64,000 nt of DNA. Source: JADCRZ01 sp037718865 (GTDB lineage Bacteria; Bacteroidota; Bacteroidia; Chitinophagales; Chitinophagaceae). Shown in pieces: positions 6,778 to 15,714 of this stretch. The notes beneath the pieces were generated by a model that saw only the letters and a program-made list of their open reading frames with translations, was not told where the DNA came from and ran no database searches. Position numbers and translations under genes: made by a program. The stretch lies in NCBI GenBank assembly GCA_037718865.1, contig JBBJMP010000010.1, positions 186,001 through 250,000 on the forward strand, given 5' to 3'. Positions within the stretch are counted from its first letter, which is position 1; each line of letters begins with the position of its first letter.

Positions 6778-7347
6778 TCAATTCCCCTCTGTATGTTCCC
6801 TGGCTGCTGTTACCCGCACAAACTCCGTTATCCCGCTGAAAGCATCCATAAGGGCATGCACCTTTATACCACCGTTTTTACGGCCGCCATCCAATCGGTT
6901 ACGGCCTACTCCCCGCAATAGTTCGCTGAACAGCGAAATAGTCGTACTGTCAATGATCTTCAGGTTGCGGATACTCAACCCCTTTAACCGGCTGTCCGAG
7001 ATAAAGCTGTGGTATTGCTTCAATAATCCGTAATAAATCGTTTCAAAGACCTGGTAGCTGCGTTTGTTGTTCGCATCTGAAAGGGTACTGCGAGCCGGAG
7101 CCTTATCTAAACCAAGATGAGCCAATTTGCCTTCGCAACCCAGCATCCCCTCACAAAGTTCCTGGAGCCCGTTACAATAGGTGAACACACCGTATAGCAG
7201 GCTTACTAAATGAACCCGAACGGGTAGTCGTTTATAGTACCGGTTGGAATTATGTTTTCTATTAGCTGCATGTATAATACTGTTTGGAATTACATCTAAT
7301 ATTTGTGATAAAACCGGCTGTCCGGGAAATTTTTTAACTTCACCCAT
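6778..7347 (-). pseudogene. IS4-type transposase (DUF4372 N-terminus), C-terminally truncated
   Basis: About 189 residues from an ATG at 7347 (an in-frame ATG at 7374 gives a 9-residue longer form). The N-terminal DUF4372-like part (KFPGQPVLSQILDVIP) is followed by the start of the DDE domain with IDSTTISLFSELL carrying the first Asp and GGIKVHALMD. Full-length relatives are about 370-400 residues; the half with the second Asp and catalytic Glu is gone, and the frame stops right at the recombinase remnant. The AT-rich stretch up to about 7450, ending AGTCGGACAATAGTG, probably holds the element's left end. It cannot code for an active transposase. Confidence 0.82.
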
Positions 7348-7452
7348 TAGGAATATTTTTGTGTGGTAACTCAAACATACCCTGTTTGCGTGATTCTTTG
7401 GAACCGCCCTTTTTTATGCCGTAACTTTAAATTTTTAGTCGGACAATAGTGA

Positions 7453-9915
7453 TTAAAATTCAATAATTACACCAAGGTTAGGTCTCACATTCGGATCATC
7501 ATTTTTCACGCTGGTCGGTATAGCATTGCTTCCATCTGCTTTAATTGCCAGGCCGTCAGTTGTTTTAAAAGTTCTGTTATCTGCGGTTCTTGTCCATGTA
7601 TATTCGGGTATAGCGGGATTTTTTGCAACATACCAATTGGTAACATCTAAGAACAAATCAATGGTTAATTTTTTAAGGTTAATTTTTTTATCTATCCTTA
7701 CATCGCTGCTGTTAAAGCCACCCAAACGTTGTGTATTCAGTCTTGTATAATCCAAGTTTCCTTTACCCTGCGATAAGTAATTTAATCTTGAAGCGGTTTC
7801 ATCAAATGGTGTGTAAGGTGCTCCGCCCTGGTAACGGAATTTTAAACCAAGTTCCCAGTTACGTGGAAATTTATAACCCCACGTTACTGATAATAAATGT
7901 TTATTATCCCAACTACTGGAAACAAGTTTATTATTTGCACCACTATACATACTTCGGTAGTAGGTATACGATAAAATACCAAAGAATTTTTCGGTTAATT
8001 TTTTCTGTAGAAAAAACTCAATACCGTAGGCTTTTCCTTTGCCATTGGTGTTTACTGCTTCGTTTCCAAGCAATGTAAAATCAGTTCCCAGGTTAGCCAA
8101 CGAAATTCCGTCTCCTACAGAAACAGGCACATTGCCATACTGCTTGTAAAAACCTTCCAATGTAAAACGTAATCCGTCATTTGGTAAAAATTCAAACCCT
8201 GTGGTATAGTGTGTAGCTCTTTGATATTTTGCATTTTTATTTACTAATGCATTATTGTTATCAGCATAGCCAAGTACGGTGTAAACAGGCAATTTGTAAT
8301 AGATGCCAGTAGATGCATTTAATGTCCATTTATCTGCTAGTACATAGCTAAAAGAAATTCTTGGCGATAAAGTTTGTAAGCCATTCATCCCATCTGTGGT
8401 AAATGTATTCATATCTGTACGCACACCTGCACTTATGCCTAGCCTGTCATTCATTGCCCTCTTACCCACCTGTACAAAAGCTCCCAGGCGTACAAAAGGA
8501 TTTAATGGACTTGTAAAATTTTGATTTATGCCAGGTTGTATCACATTGTTGCTTGCATCTCTCACTTCCTTTTGTATTACTGCAAATGTTTTATTATCGT
8601 ATTCTGCCAGTTGGGTAGATGCACCGTAAGCCAGTTTCCAGCCATTTTTATTTTTATTGATATCAAACCGCAGTTTGGTTTCTGTTTCATTGCTTACTAC
8701 ATCCAATGTTTGGTTTGCGGCTGAAGGATTTTCATTGTCCTCATATTTTTGAATTTGGTTATTAAACCTTGTTCTGCTCAAAGCCAAATTCCAAAAACCA
8801 TTTGGGATGCTTCTTTTCAGGGATGCCCCCATTGTATAGTTCCATTGTTGTATAAGAACATTTGAATTGATAAGGTATAATTTTTCTGGTGTTGCTTCAT
8901 TTCGTGAGACAAATTTAAAATCATCAATAGCGCCAATTCCAATAAAAGTGAGGGTGGTTTTATTGTTTATTTGATGGGTGATTTTTGTTTGAAAATCCCA
9001 ATAATCGGGAAGAATTGGTAAGTCAATTGCTGAAAACAGTGGCCCAAAGTAGGATTTGGTGGCGGATGCTAAAAATGTTGTTTTTTTATTTTTAGATAAA
9101 GGCCCTTCCAATGTAATGGCTGATTCGGTTGTGCTTAATCGAGCGTTCCCCTGAAACTTGTTTGCATTACCAATTTTTTGTTTAAACTGAAATACACTGC
9201 TTAGTGCATTGTCATATCGGGCATCAAAAGCCGAAGAGCTTAATTTTATATCCTCAATAAAAAATGTATTTAAAATGCCCTGGGGGCCTCCGCTGCTACC
9301 TTGTGTTTGAAAGTGGTTGATTACCGGTACTTCAATACCATCTAAGTAAAATACATTTTCGTTGGAAGCACCACCACGAATAATGATATCATTGCGAAAT
9401 GAACCACCCTGTTGCCCACCACCTACCCCGGGCAATGTTTGTATTACTTTGCTAATGTCAAAATCACCACCGGGGTTACTTCTTATTTCTTCTGCAGTTA
9501 ATCTTTGAACACTAAGCGGTGTTTCTAAGGTGGCTGCACGAACACTTCTTTTATTAGACTTTATAACTACTTCTCCCAACGCCGCTGCTTCCTGTTCAAG
9601 CTCAATGGTGAATACATTTTCGTTACCACTATTTACAACAATATTATAGAGTATAAATGTTTTAAAACCTACGGAGCTTATAACAAGATTGTATGTTTTA
9701 ACCGGGATATTCAAAACTCTAAACCTTCCATTTGAATCAGCAGCAGCAGATAAGTTAGTGCCGGCCAGGTTAATATTTGCTCCGGCCAGGGATTGCTGTG
9801 TATTTTTCTGAAGAATTGTTCCGCTGATACTGCCGGTTTTTTGGGCATATGCAGTGCCCGCCATTAAACACATGGTAATAGAAACCATGAAAGTTTTTAA
9901 AAAAAAGAATTTCAT
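7453..9915 (-). CDS. TonB-dependent outer membrane receptor
   Basis: A protein of about 820 residues. Start chosen at the ATG at 9915 (MKFFFLKTFM), which gives a clean signal peptide ending AYAQ; an ATG at 9936 is in frame. After the signal come a carboxypeptidase-regulatory-like beta-sandwich (GSISGTILQKNTQQSLAGAN), a TonB plug with PGVGGGQQGG, IIRGGASNENVFYLDG and GPQGILNTFFIEDIKL, then a long beta-barrel ending in Phe as outer membrane proteins do. It would import a ligand across the outer membrane using TonB-ExbBD. No SusD partner or ligand clue is adjacent. It lies within the accessory island between a truncated transposase and an IS3 remnant and is AT-rich, suggesting horizontal acquisition. 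Confidence 0.9.
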   Translation of the reverse strand: MKFFFLKTFMVSITMCLMAGTAYAQKTGSISGTILQKNTQQSLAGANINLAGTNLSAAADSNGRFRVLNIPVKTYNLVISSVGFKTFILYNIVVNSGNENVFTIELEQEAAALGEVVIKSNKRSVRAATLETPLSVQRLTAEEIRSNPGGDFDISKVIQTLPGVGGGQQGGSFRNDIIIRGGASNENVFYLDGIEVPVINHFQTQGSSGGPQGILNTFFIEDIKLSSSAFDARYDNALSSVFQFKQKIGNANKFQGNARLSTTESAITLEGPLSKNKKTTFLASATKSYFGPLFSAIDLPILPDYWDFQTKITHQINNKTTLTFIGIGAIDDFKFVSRNEATPEKLYLINSNVLIQQWNYTMGASLKRSIPNGFWNLALSRTRFNNQIQKYEDNENPSAANQTLDVVSNETETKLRFDINKNKNGWKLAYGASTQLAEYDNKTFAVIQKEVRDASNNVIQPGINQNFTSPLNPFVRLGAFVQVGKRAMNDRLGISAGVRTDMNTFTTDGMNGLQTLSPRISFSYVLADKWTLNASTGIYYKLPVYTVLGYADNNNALVNKNAKYQRATHYTTGFEFLPNDGLRFTLEGFYKQYGNVPVSVGDGISLANLGTDFTLLGNEAVNTNGKGKAYGIEFFLQKKLTEKFFGILSYTYYRSMYSGANNKLVSSSWDNKHLLSVTWGYKFPRNWELGLKFRYQGGAPYTPFDETASRLNYLSQGKGNLDYTRLNTQRLGGFNSSDVRIDKKINLKKLTIDLFLDVTNWYVAKNPAIPEYTWTRTADNRTFKTTDGLAIKADGSNAIPTSVKNDDPNVRPNLGVIIEF

Positions 9916-9936
9916 TTTTAATTTAGTTGTAAACAT

Positions 9937-10287
9937 GTTCTAACACAAAAGGTTTGATTGATTGGGCAGAAAAATTTGAAAATCAACTTTTGGTGCCCAT
10001 GCAAAATTTCACTAAAGTCCAATAGTTTTAATATTATTTTTGACAAATAGCGCGGTCCTAAAAAGCAATTCCCCACTTTTCTTTGTCAGTCTTGAAAAAT
10101 CTCCTAATGTCGCAGTTAAGCATATTCTTCATTTTATTATTTCTCGTTTCATCTTTGTAGGATGCTGTTTAGGGTGACACACACGTTTTGCGGCTTGGCG
10201 AAGGGCGGGATTTTTAGCACTAAAGTTCATACGAAGTGAGGTGCACCAATAAATCCGGACAGTAAAGTGACGTAAATTCGCTTAACC
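9937..10287. other. Gene-free stretch with attC-like arm and IS3 left end
   Basis: No coding region is seen. GGCTTGGCGAAGGGCGGG at 10192-10209 matches the outer arm of attC-like site 2 at 16 of 18 positions, but no complementary arm follows. From about 10229 (GGTGCACCAATAAATCCGGA) the sequence resembles an IS3-family left end leading into orfA. Confidence 0.4.
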
Positions 10288-10605
10288 ATGTCTGCCAAAA
10301 AAGCATCAAAAACGCGTAGGAAGTATGATTTATCATTTAAAGAGGATGTTCTTAAAATGATATCTTCCGGTCGCCCTATTTCAGAAGTATCCCAGGCACT
10401 TGGGATGAGTGCATCGCTGCTTCACCGGTGGTATAAGTCAGCGCAATCTGTTTCCACCACGCCAGGCAAAAAAGGAGTAGTATCATCAACATTACAGAAC
10501 AGTTCATTTGCAGAAATTGAGCGTTTAAAAGCTGATCTGCGCCGCACTGAACAGGAGCGTGATATTTTAAAAAAAGCCTTGGGAATTTTCAGCCGCGGGA
10601 TATGA
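10288..10605 (+). CDS. IS3-family transposase OrfA (HTH protein)
   Basis: 105 residues. A helix-turn-helix of the HTH_Tnp_1 type (KYDLSFKEDVLKMISSGRP, ISEVSQALGMSASLLHRWYK) is followed by a leucine-zipper-like coiled coil (EIERLKADLRRTEQERDILK KALGIF). In active IS3 elements it is joined to OrfB by programmed -1 frameshifting; the A-rich run near 10,570 is a plausible site. Its OrfB partner is truncated here, so this protein can at most act as a DNA-binding remnant. Confidence 0.9.
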   Translation: MSAKKASKTRRKYDLSFKEDVLKMISSGRPISEVSQALGMSASLLHRWYKSAQSVSTTPGKKGVVSSTLQNSSFAEIERLKADLRRTEQERDILKKALGIFSRGI

Positions 10606-10610
10606 CAATA

Positions 10611-10694
10611 ATGTATGCCTTTGTCAATACCATCCGTGATGAACACCCTGTTCAACAGATCTGCAAAATAAATCAATCCTTTGGGTTGGCGTAG
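10611..10694 (+). pseudogene. IS3-family OrfB, N-terminal remnant
   Basis: From an ATG at 10611 the frame reads MYAFVNTIRDEHPVQQICKI and stops at TAG 10692-10694. This matches the start of IS3 OrfB proteins, after which the rve integrase domain should follow but is missing. Confidence 0.7.
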
Positions 10695-10760
10695 GCCGGT
10701 TTTTTCGACGATGTGGCAGAAATCGATAATTAGTGAAACTCTTAAATAAACGCTCAAAAT

Positions 10761-10804
10761 AAAAAAACTTCATAAATAATTAATATATAATTACTTATGA
10801 AGTT
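10761..10804 (-). terminator. Intrinsic terminator of tRNA-Phe
   Basis: On the minus strand, right after the tRNA gene, TATGAAGTT... pairs with AACTTCATA (plus-strand arms 10766-10774 and 10796-10804) and is followed by a run of seven Ts (plus-strand A run 10761-10767). Strand and position fit the tRNA transcript. Confidence 0.7.
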
Positions 10805-10811
10805 ATCTATG

Positions 10812-10884
10812 TGGTGTGGGGCGGGATTGAACCGCCGACACAAGGATTTTCAGTCCTTTGCTCTACCAACTGAGCTACCGCACC
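10812..10884 (-). tRNA. tRNA-Phe (anticodon GAA)
   Basis: A 73-nt cloverleaf read from 10884 to 10812: acceptor GGTGCGG, D-arm GCTC...GAGC, anticodon stem AAGGA/TCCTT with loop CTGAAAA (anticodon GAA), five-base variable loop GTGTC, T-arm GGCGG-TTCAATC-CCGCC, discriminator A. CCA is not encoded. The acceptor stem has one C5-A68 mismatch. Its 3' end faces the accessory island. Confidence 0.96.
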
Positions 10885-10983
10885 ATCTGAACAAATCGCT
10901 AACTTAAACCAACAGGTACAATTTGTCCGGGCAGCAAAAATAGGAGATTCTATAAATATTCCAAAAAATAGAATCAACTCATG

Positions 10984-13269
10984 CTAAATCCCATACTCGC
11001 ACAGAAACTTGATCCGCATGATCTTTAGCTGCTCCCAGGTGTAATCGCCATCGCTCAATTCCTGCAAAGCTATCTGTAGGCTGCTAGTCTCGCAACTTTT
11101 AAAATAATCCAGAATCTCGTCCTGCTCCTGATCATCTACCATCTCGTCGATGGCATAGTCCAGGTTGAGCTTGGTGCCGCTGCCTACAATGGTTTCCATC
11201 TCTTCCAGCAGCCCGTCTATACGCATATCTTTATTCTTGGCGATAACGTCCAGCGAGATCTTTTTGTCTGTCTGCTGGATGATATACACCTTCAGCCCGC
11301 TTTTATTTACCACGCTCTTCATCACAAAATCATCCGGACGGTCGATGCCGTTCTGCTCCACATAGTCGGCTATCATTTCCACAAAAGGCTTTCCGTAACG
11401 CAAGGCCTTTCCCTTGCTCACGCCCTGGCATTTCTCCAATTCCAGGGTGGTCGTCGGATACATGGTTGCCATATCCTGCAAAGATGTTTCCAGGAAGATC
11501 ACGAAAGGCGGCAGTCCTTTTTTCTTTGCTTCCTTGTGCCGGAGTTCCTTAAGCATCTCGAGTAATCTTTCGTCCAACGCACCGCCCACTGCCGCTTCGG
11601 CTCCTTCATCATCGTCGGCGTTGGCCTCTTCAAACAGATTATTCATTACAATCTTAAAGGAGGTTGACTTCTTTAAAAACTTTTCTCCTTTTGAGGTCAG
11701 CTTCAATACGCCGTATTCTTCAATGTCTTTTTTAAGCAATCCTTCCAGTAGTAACTGGCGGATAAGTGAATTCCAGTAATGTTCGGCTTCTTCCTTTCCT
11801 ATACCAAATTCAGGAATGCCGTTATGCCGGAACATTTGCACCTGAGCCGTAAGCTTTCCCAACAGAATATATACAGCATACTCAGTGGTAAACCGTTCAT
11901 CCAGGGCCTTAATTACTTTTAGCACCTTAACCGCGTTGTCTCTCGCCTCGGTTCTTTCTTTAGGATGTTTGCAATTATCGCAGCTTCCGCAGTTCGCATC
12001 GTTATATTCTTCACCAAAATAGCTGATTAATACTTTTCTCCTGCACACGCCACTTTCTGCATATGCCACCGTTTCATTGATCAGCTGAGCCCCCACTTCT
12101 CTTTCACTAAGGGGCTTGTCGCGCATTAGGTGCTCCAGTTTCGAGACATCCTTGTGCGAATAGTACAGAATACATTTCCCTTCAAGACCGTCGCGGCCTG
12201 CACGGCCGGTTTCCTGGTAATAATTTTCTATGCTTTTGGGTATGTTATAGTGGATCACAAAACGCACGTCGGGTTTGTCGATACCCATTCCAAAAGCAAT
12301 CGTAGCCACGATCACCTGCACATCTTCATTCAAAAAGAGGTCCTGGCGCTGCGCCCTTAATTTACTGTCGAGGCCTGCATGATAGGCTACCGCTTTTACG
12401 CCGTTTGCCATCAGCATATCCGCCAGCTCTTCGGTTGTTTTCCGGTTCAGGGTATAGATGATACCACTTTTACTTTTATTCTGAACAATGAAGCGTACAA
12501 TGCTTTTTATGGTTTCATCCTTATTTATTTTGGGCAACACTTCATAATATAGGTTGGGACGGTTGAAAGAAGATACGAATATATTGGCATTGCGTAGCCC
12601 AAGGTTTTTAACAATATCGCTTTGCACCTTAGGAGTGGCGGTAGCGGTTAATGCGATTACAGGTATCTTCTTATTGATCATATCCATAATATCACGCAAA
12701 CGGCGGTATTCGGGCCTGAAATCATGCCCCCATTCGGATATGCAATGAGCCTCATCTACCGCGAAGAATGAAATGGGGAGGTCGCTGAAGAAGTCCAGGT
12801 TTTCCTGTTTGGTTAAGGTTTCGGGTGCCACATACAGCAGCTTTGTTTTCCCGGCCAGCAGGTCTTCCTTAACCTGCGTTATTTCTTTTTTGTTCAGGGT
12901 AGAATTAAGAAAATGAGCGATGTCGTCATTGCTGCTATACCCCCTTACCAGGTCTACCTGGTTCTTCATCAATGCAATCAATGGGGAAACAATGATAGCT
13001 ACTCCTTCGCTGACTATGGCCGGCAATTGGTAACATAGGCTTTTACCTCCGCCTGTCGGCATAATCACGAAAGTATCTTTGCCTGAAAGAAGAGACTGGA
13101 TAATGGCTTCCTGGTCGCCTTTAAATGAATCAAAGCCAAAGTGCTCCTGCAGCTTTTTTTTAAGAACTAACTTACTTTTACCTTTTGCCGAAGATTCTTC
13201 TGTTGTTTTTTTTAAGGTTGCTTTTCTTCTTGTTGATGAAATCGTCATGGCATTATTTTTCCTTCTCAC
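10984..13269 (-). CDS. recQ: ATP-dependent DNA helicase RecQ (paralogue 1)
   Basis: 761 residues; a start at the in-frame ATG at 13248 (MTISSTRRK) is equally likely. Order of parts: a basic N-terminal tail, RecA-like domain 1 with Walker A MPTGGGKS (about 70-77) and DEAH in VDEAHCISEWGHDFRP, domain 2 with YQETGRAGRDG, a four-cysteine zinc module (GVCRRKVLISYF...NCGSCDNC), RQC winged helix, HRDC domain (LPPFVIFLETSLQDMATMYP), and an extra C-terminal helix-turn-helix region. RecQ unwinds DNA 3'-5' in RecF-type recombination and replication repair. A second RecQ is encoded at 31,331. The gene is single, with a 300 bp gap to the divergent kdsD. Confidence 0.97.
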   Translation of the reverse strand: MRRKNNAMTISSTRRKATLKKTTEESSAKGKSKLVLKKKLQEHFGFDSFKGDQEAIIQSLLSGKDTFVIMPTGGGKSLCYQLPAIVSEGVAIIVSPLIALMKNQVDLVRGYSSNDDIAHFLNSTLNKKEITQVKEDLLAGKTKLLYVAPETLTKQENLDFFSDLPISFFAVDEAHCISEWGHDFRPEYRRLRDIMDMINKKIPVIALTATATPKVQSDIVKNLGLRNANIFVSSFNRPNLYYEVLPKINKDETIKSIVRFIVQNKSKSGIIYTLNRKTTEELADMLMANGVKAVAYHAGLDSKLRAQRQDLFLNEDVQVIVATIAFGMGIDKPDVRFVIHYNIPKSIENYYQETGRAGRDGLEGKCILYYSHKDVSKLEHLMRDKPLSEREVGAQLINETVAYAESGVCRRKVLISYFGEEYNDANCGSCDNCKHPKERTEARDNAVKVLKVIKALDERFTTEYAVYILLGKLTAQVQMFRHNGIPEFGIGKEEAEHYWNSLIRQLLLEGLLKKDIEEYGVLKLTSKGEKFLKKSTSFKIVMNNLFEEANADDDEGAEAAVGGALDERLLEMLKELRHKEAKKKGLPPFVIFLETSLQDMATMYPTTTLELEKCQGVSKGKALRYGKPFVEMIADYVEQNGIDRPDDFVMKSVVNKSGLKVYIIQQTDKKISLDVIAKNKDMRIDGLLEEMETIVGSGTKLNLDYAIDEMVDDQEQDEILDYFKSCETSSLQIALQELSDGDYTWEQLKIMRIKFLCEYGI

Positions 13270-13577
13270 TAATTTATATACTTACTAAAAATAACGGAAA
13301 TTGTTTTGTTAAGATTATGTAAAGCCTTCAATAACCCTATTTTCTCAAAGAATACGTGTTTTCACTCATCTATCCCATGTATTCCACAGAATGCCGGTTG
13401 TCAGGATTTTCAAATAGGATTCCGTGCGGATAAGTCCCTTTTTTCCGGACGGTAAATATACGAAACTAAAGTTTAAGCGCCTGCCTTTGTGAATGTCGGA
13501 ACATGGCTTCCGGCCGGCTGCACATAAACAAGGAGTTTGGAAGGTAATTTTAAAAAATTACTTTTGCTGCTCTTTAC
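13270..13577. other. Intergenic region between divergent recQ and kdsD
   Basis: No gene is seen. The right end holds the kdsD promoter described separately; the left end should hold the recQ promoter, but no clear match to the Bacteroidota consensus is visible there. Confidence 0.5.
13536..13566 (+). promoter_or_regulatory. Bacteroidota-type promoter of kdsD
   Basis: TTTG (13536-13539), 19 bp spacer, TACTTTTG (13559-13566): an exact match to the primary sigma consensus of this phylum (TTTG - 19 to 21 bp - TAnnTTTG). Transcription would begin only a few bases before the kdsD ATG at 13578, giving a very short leader. Confidence 0.65.
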
Positions 13578-14543
13578 ATGAACAAAAACGCCATTTTAGA
13601 AGTTGCCTTGCAAACCATCAGGCTGGAAGCTGAATCCGTTAACGGACTGAAAGAATACATAAATGATGATTTTTTCAGGGCCGTTGAAGCCGTTCTTTCG
13701 TGTAAAGGACGTCTGGTGGTTAGTGGCGTTGGCAAGAGTGCCATCATTGCACAAAAGATCGTTGCCACGCTGAACTCCACCGGAACACCCGGACTCTACA
13801 TGCATGCCGCTGATGCCATTCATGGTGATCTTGGTATGGTGCAGCAGGAAGACGTGGTTATGATCATCAGTAAAAGTGGCAATAGTCCAGAAATCAAAGT
13901 GCTGGTTACACTCATCGGTAATTTTGGTAACACCTTGATCGCCATGGTAGGCAACGACCAGTCTTACCTGGCCAAGCATGCTAACATTATATTAAATACC
14001 ACTGTTTCGCACGAAGCTTGTCCGAACAACCTTGCTCCTACCAGCAGCACAACCGCACAACTGGTTATGGGAGATGCCTTAGCCATCTGTTTGATGCAGG
14101 CAAACGGATTTACAGAGAAGGATTTTGCCCGGTTTCATCCCGGAGGAATGCTGGGGAAAAAACTGTATTTGCGGGTTTTTGATATGTATACCCAAAACGA
14201 AAAGCCGGCAGTGCTTCCGGATCAAACGCTCAAGGAAGTGATTGTGGAGATGACCAAAACCAGGCTAGGGGTTACCGCAGTGACCGATATTCATAATAAC
14301 CTCACGGGGATCATTACCGATGGAGACCTTAGGCGCATGCTGGAAAAGAATGGAGACCTGAATAAAGTTACAGCCAAGGATATTATGACCGTAAACCCCA
14401 AAACCATCGGTCCTGACGAACTGGCCGTACAGGCGCTGGACGAGTTACGGAGATATGGTATCACACAACTGGCAGTTACTACCCATGGACAATACCTGGG
14501 TATCATACACTTGCACGACCTGGTGAAGGAAGGTTTGATCTAA
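13578..14543 (+). CDS. kdsD: Arabinose-5-phosphate isomerase (KpsF/GutQ family)
   Basis: 321 residues, the usual length. An N-terminal SIS sugar isomerase domain (VSGVGKSAIIAQKIVATLNSTGTP, ISKSGNSPE) is followed by two CBS domains (ITDGDLRRMLEKNGDL, TVNPKTIGPDELAVQALDEL). The enzyme converts D-ribulose 5-phosphate to D-arabinose 5-phosphate, the first step of Kdo synthesis for lipopolysaccharide. It is cytoplasmic. manC follows 88 bp downstream on the same strand and could be co-transcribed. Later Kdo genes (kdsB and a kdnB-like gene) lie at 54-56 kb. Confidence 0.95.
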   Translation: MNKNAILEVALQTIRLEAESVNGLKEYINDDFFRAVEAVLSCKGRLVVSGVGKSAIIAQKIVATLNSTGTPGLYMHAADAIHGDLGMVQQEDVVMIISKSGNSPEIKVLVTLIGNFGNTLIAMVGNDQSYLAKHANIILNTTVSHEACPNNLAPTSSTTAQLVMGDALAICLMQANGFTEKDFARFHPGGMLGKKLYLRVFDMYTQNEKPAVLPDQTLKEVIVEMTKTRLGVTAVTDIHNNLTGIITDGDLRRMLEKNGDLNKVTAKDIMTVNPKTIGPDELAVQALDELRRYGITQLAVTTHGQYLGIIHLHDLVKEGLI

Positions 14544-14631
14544 AATGAAACAATGACCGGAATCAATTGTAATCAGTAATTACACACAACTATAAGCCTC
14601 CTGCATTTACAACAGGAATAACAAGGAAAAT

Positions 14632-15714
14632 ATGAACAATCACCATTATGTAGTTATTATGGCTGGAGGCATTGGCAGCCGTTTCTGGCCAATGAGCCGT
14701 ACAAGCTTTCCCAAACAATTCCTTGATATTTTGAATACCGGCAAGACCTTGATTCAATGGACCTTCGACCGTTTTGCACATTTCATACCGAAAGAAAACA
14801 TATATGTGGTGACATCACATGAGTATGCGTCGATCGTAGAAGAGCAGTTACCGCAAATCCCTGTTGAAAATATCCTTGGCGAACCGTCTCGTAAGAATAC
14901 TGCCCCCTGTATTGCTTACATTTCCTTTAAATTAATGCAGAAAGATCGACAGGCATCACTGATCGTTGCTCCTGCAGATCATATCATCCTCGATAACCTG
15001 GGTTTTAATAAGGTTTGTGTTGAGGCGTTAAATTTCGTAAACAAGTATAATGCTTTTATTACCCTTGGCATTAAACCCACTTATCCCAACACGGGCTACG
15101 GTTATATTCAATACGAGCAGCATGCGATTACAGACAGCGTGTATAAAGTAAAAACCTTCACCGAAAAACCTAATTCCGAACTGGCTAAAACCTTTGTTTC
15201 AAGCGGTGAATTTTTATGGAATGCCGGCATCTTTGTGTGGCAGGTAAAAAATATCATTACAGCTTTTGAAAAATATCTGCCTGAAATGTATGAAGTGTTT
15301 GCAGCGGAAAAAGACAAATTCAACACCGCAGATGAGGAATCTGCCCTGAACGAGATCTATCCCCAGTGTACAAATATCTCGATCGACTTTGGAATTATGG
15401 AGAAGGCAGATAACGTATATATTATTCCTTCTTCTTTCGGATGGAGTGACCTGGGAACCTGGAACAGCGCATACGAAAACCTGGCTAAAGATGACCTGGG
15501 GAACGCAATAGCAGGGGAAAACGTGATGACGATTGATGCTTCAAATTGCATGGTGCATGCACCCCATGATAAATTAATACTTATACAGGGGATGGACGAT
15601 TATATTGTAGTGGATACTTCCGATGTATTGCTGATATGTAAGAAAGACAAAGAACAGGAAATTAAAGATTATGTGGCAGAAGTAAAAAGAAATAAGGGAG
15701 AACGGTATCTCTAA
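14632..15714 (+). CDS. manC: Mannose-1-phosphate guanylyltransferase
   Basis: 360 residues: a nucleotidyltransferase domain with MAGGIGSRFWPMSR near the N-terminus, FPKQFLD, GEPSRKNTAP and VAPADHIILD, and a short C-terminal left-handed helix-like part. It forms GDP-mannose from mannose 1-phosphate and GTP for polysaccharides and glycoproteins. It is the short form, lacking the fused C-terminal isomerase (PMI) domain of the approximately 470-residue AlgA/ManC type. It is probably expressed with the upstream kdsD. Its stop codon overlaps the left arm of an inverted repeat pair at 15,713. Confidence 0.94.
   Translation: MNNHHYVVIMAGGIGSRFWPMSRTSFPKQFLDILNTGKTLIQWTFDRFAHFIPKENIYVVTSHEYASIVEEQLPQIPVENILGEPSRKNTAPCIAYISFKLMQKDRQASLIVAPADHIILDNLGFNKVCVEALNFVNKYNAFITLGIKPTYPNTGYGYIQYEQHAITDSVYKVKTFTEKPNSELAKTFVSSGEFLWNAGIFVWQVKNIITAFEKYLPEMYEVFAAEKDKFNTADEESALNEIYPQCTNISIDFGIMEKADNVYIIPSSFGWSDLGTWNSAYENLAKDDLGNAIAGENVMTIDASNCMVHAPHDKLILIQGMDDYIVVDTSDVLLICKKDKEQEIKDYVAEVKRNKGERYL

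Larger units (their letters stand above)
10229..10694 (+). mobile_element. IS3-family remnant
   Basis: Contains a complete orfA and only the first 27 codons of orfB; everything after about 10,694, including the DDE domain and right end, is missing. The left limit is approximate, based on the terminal-repeat-like sequence before orfA. It is not able to move on its own. Confidence 0.75.
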
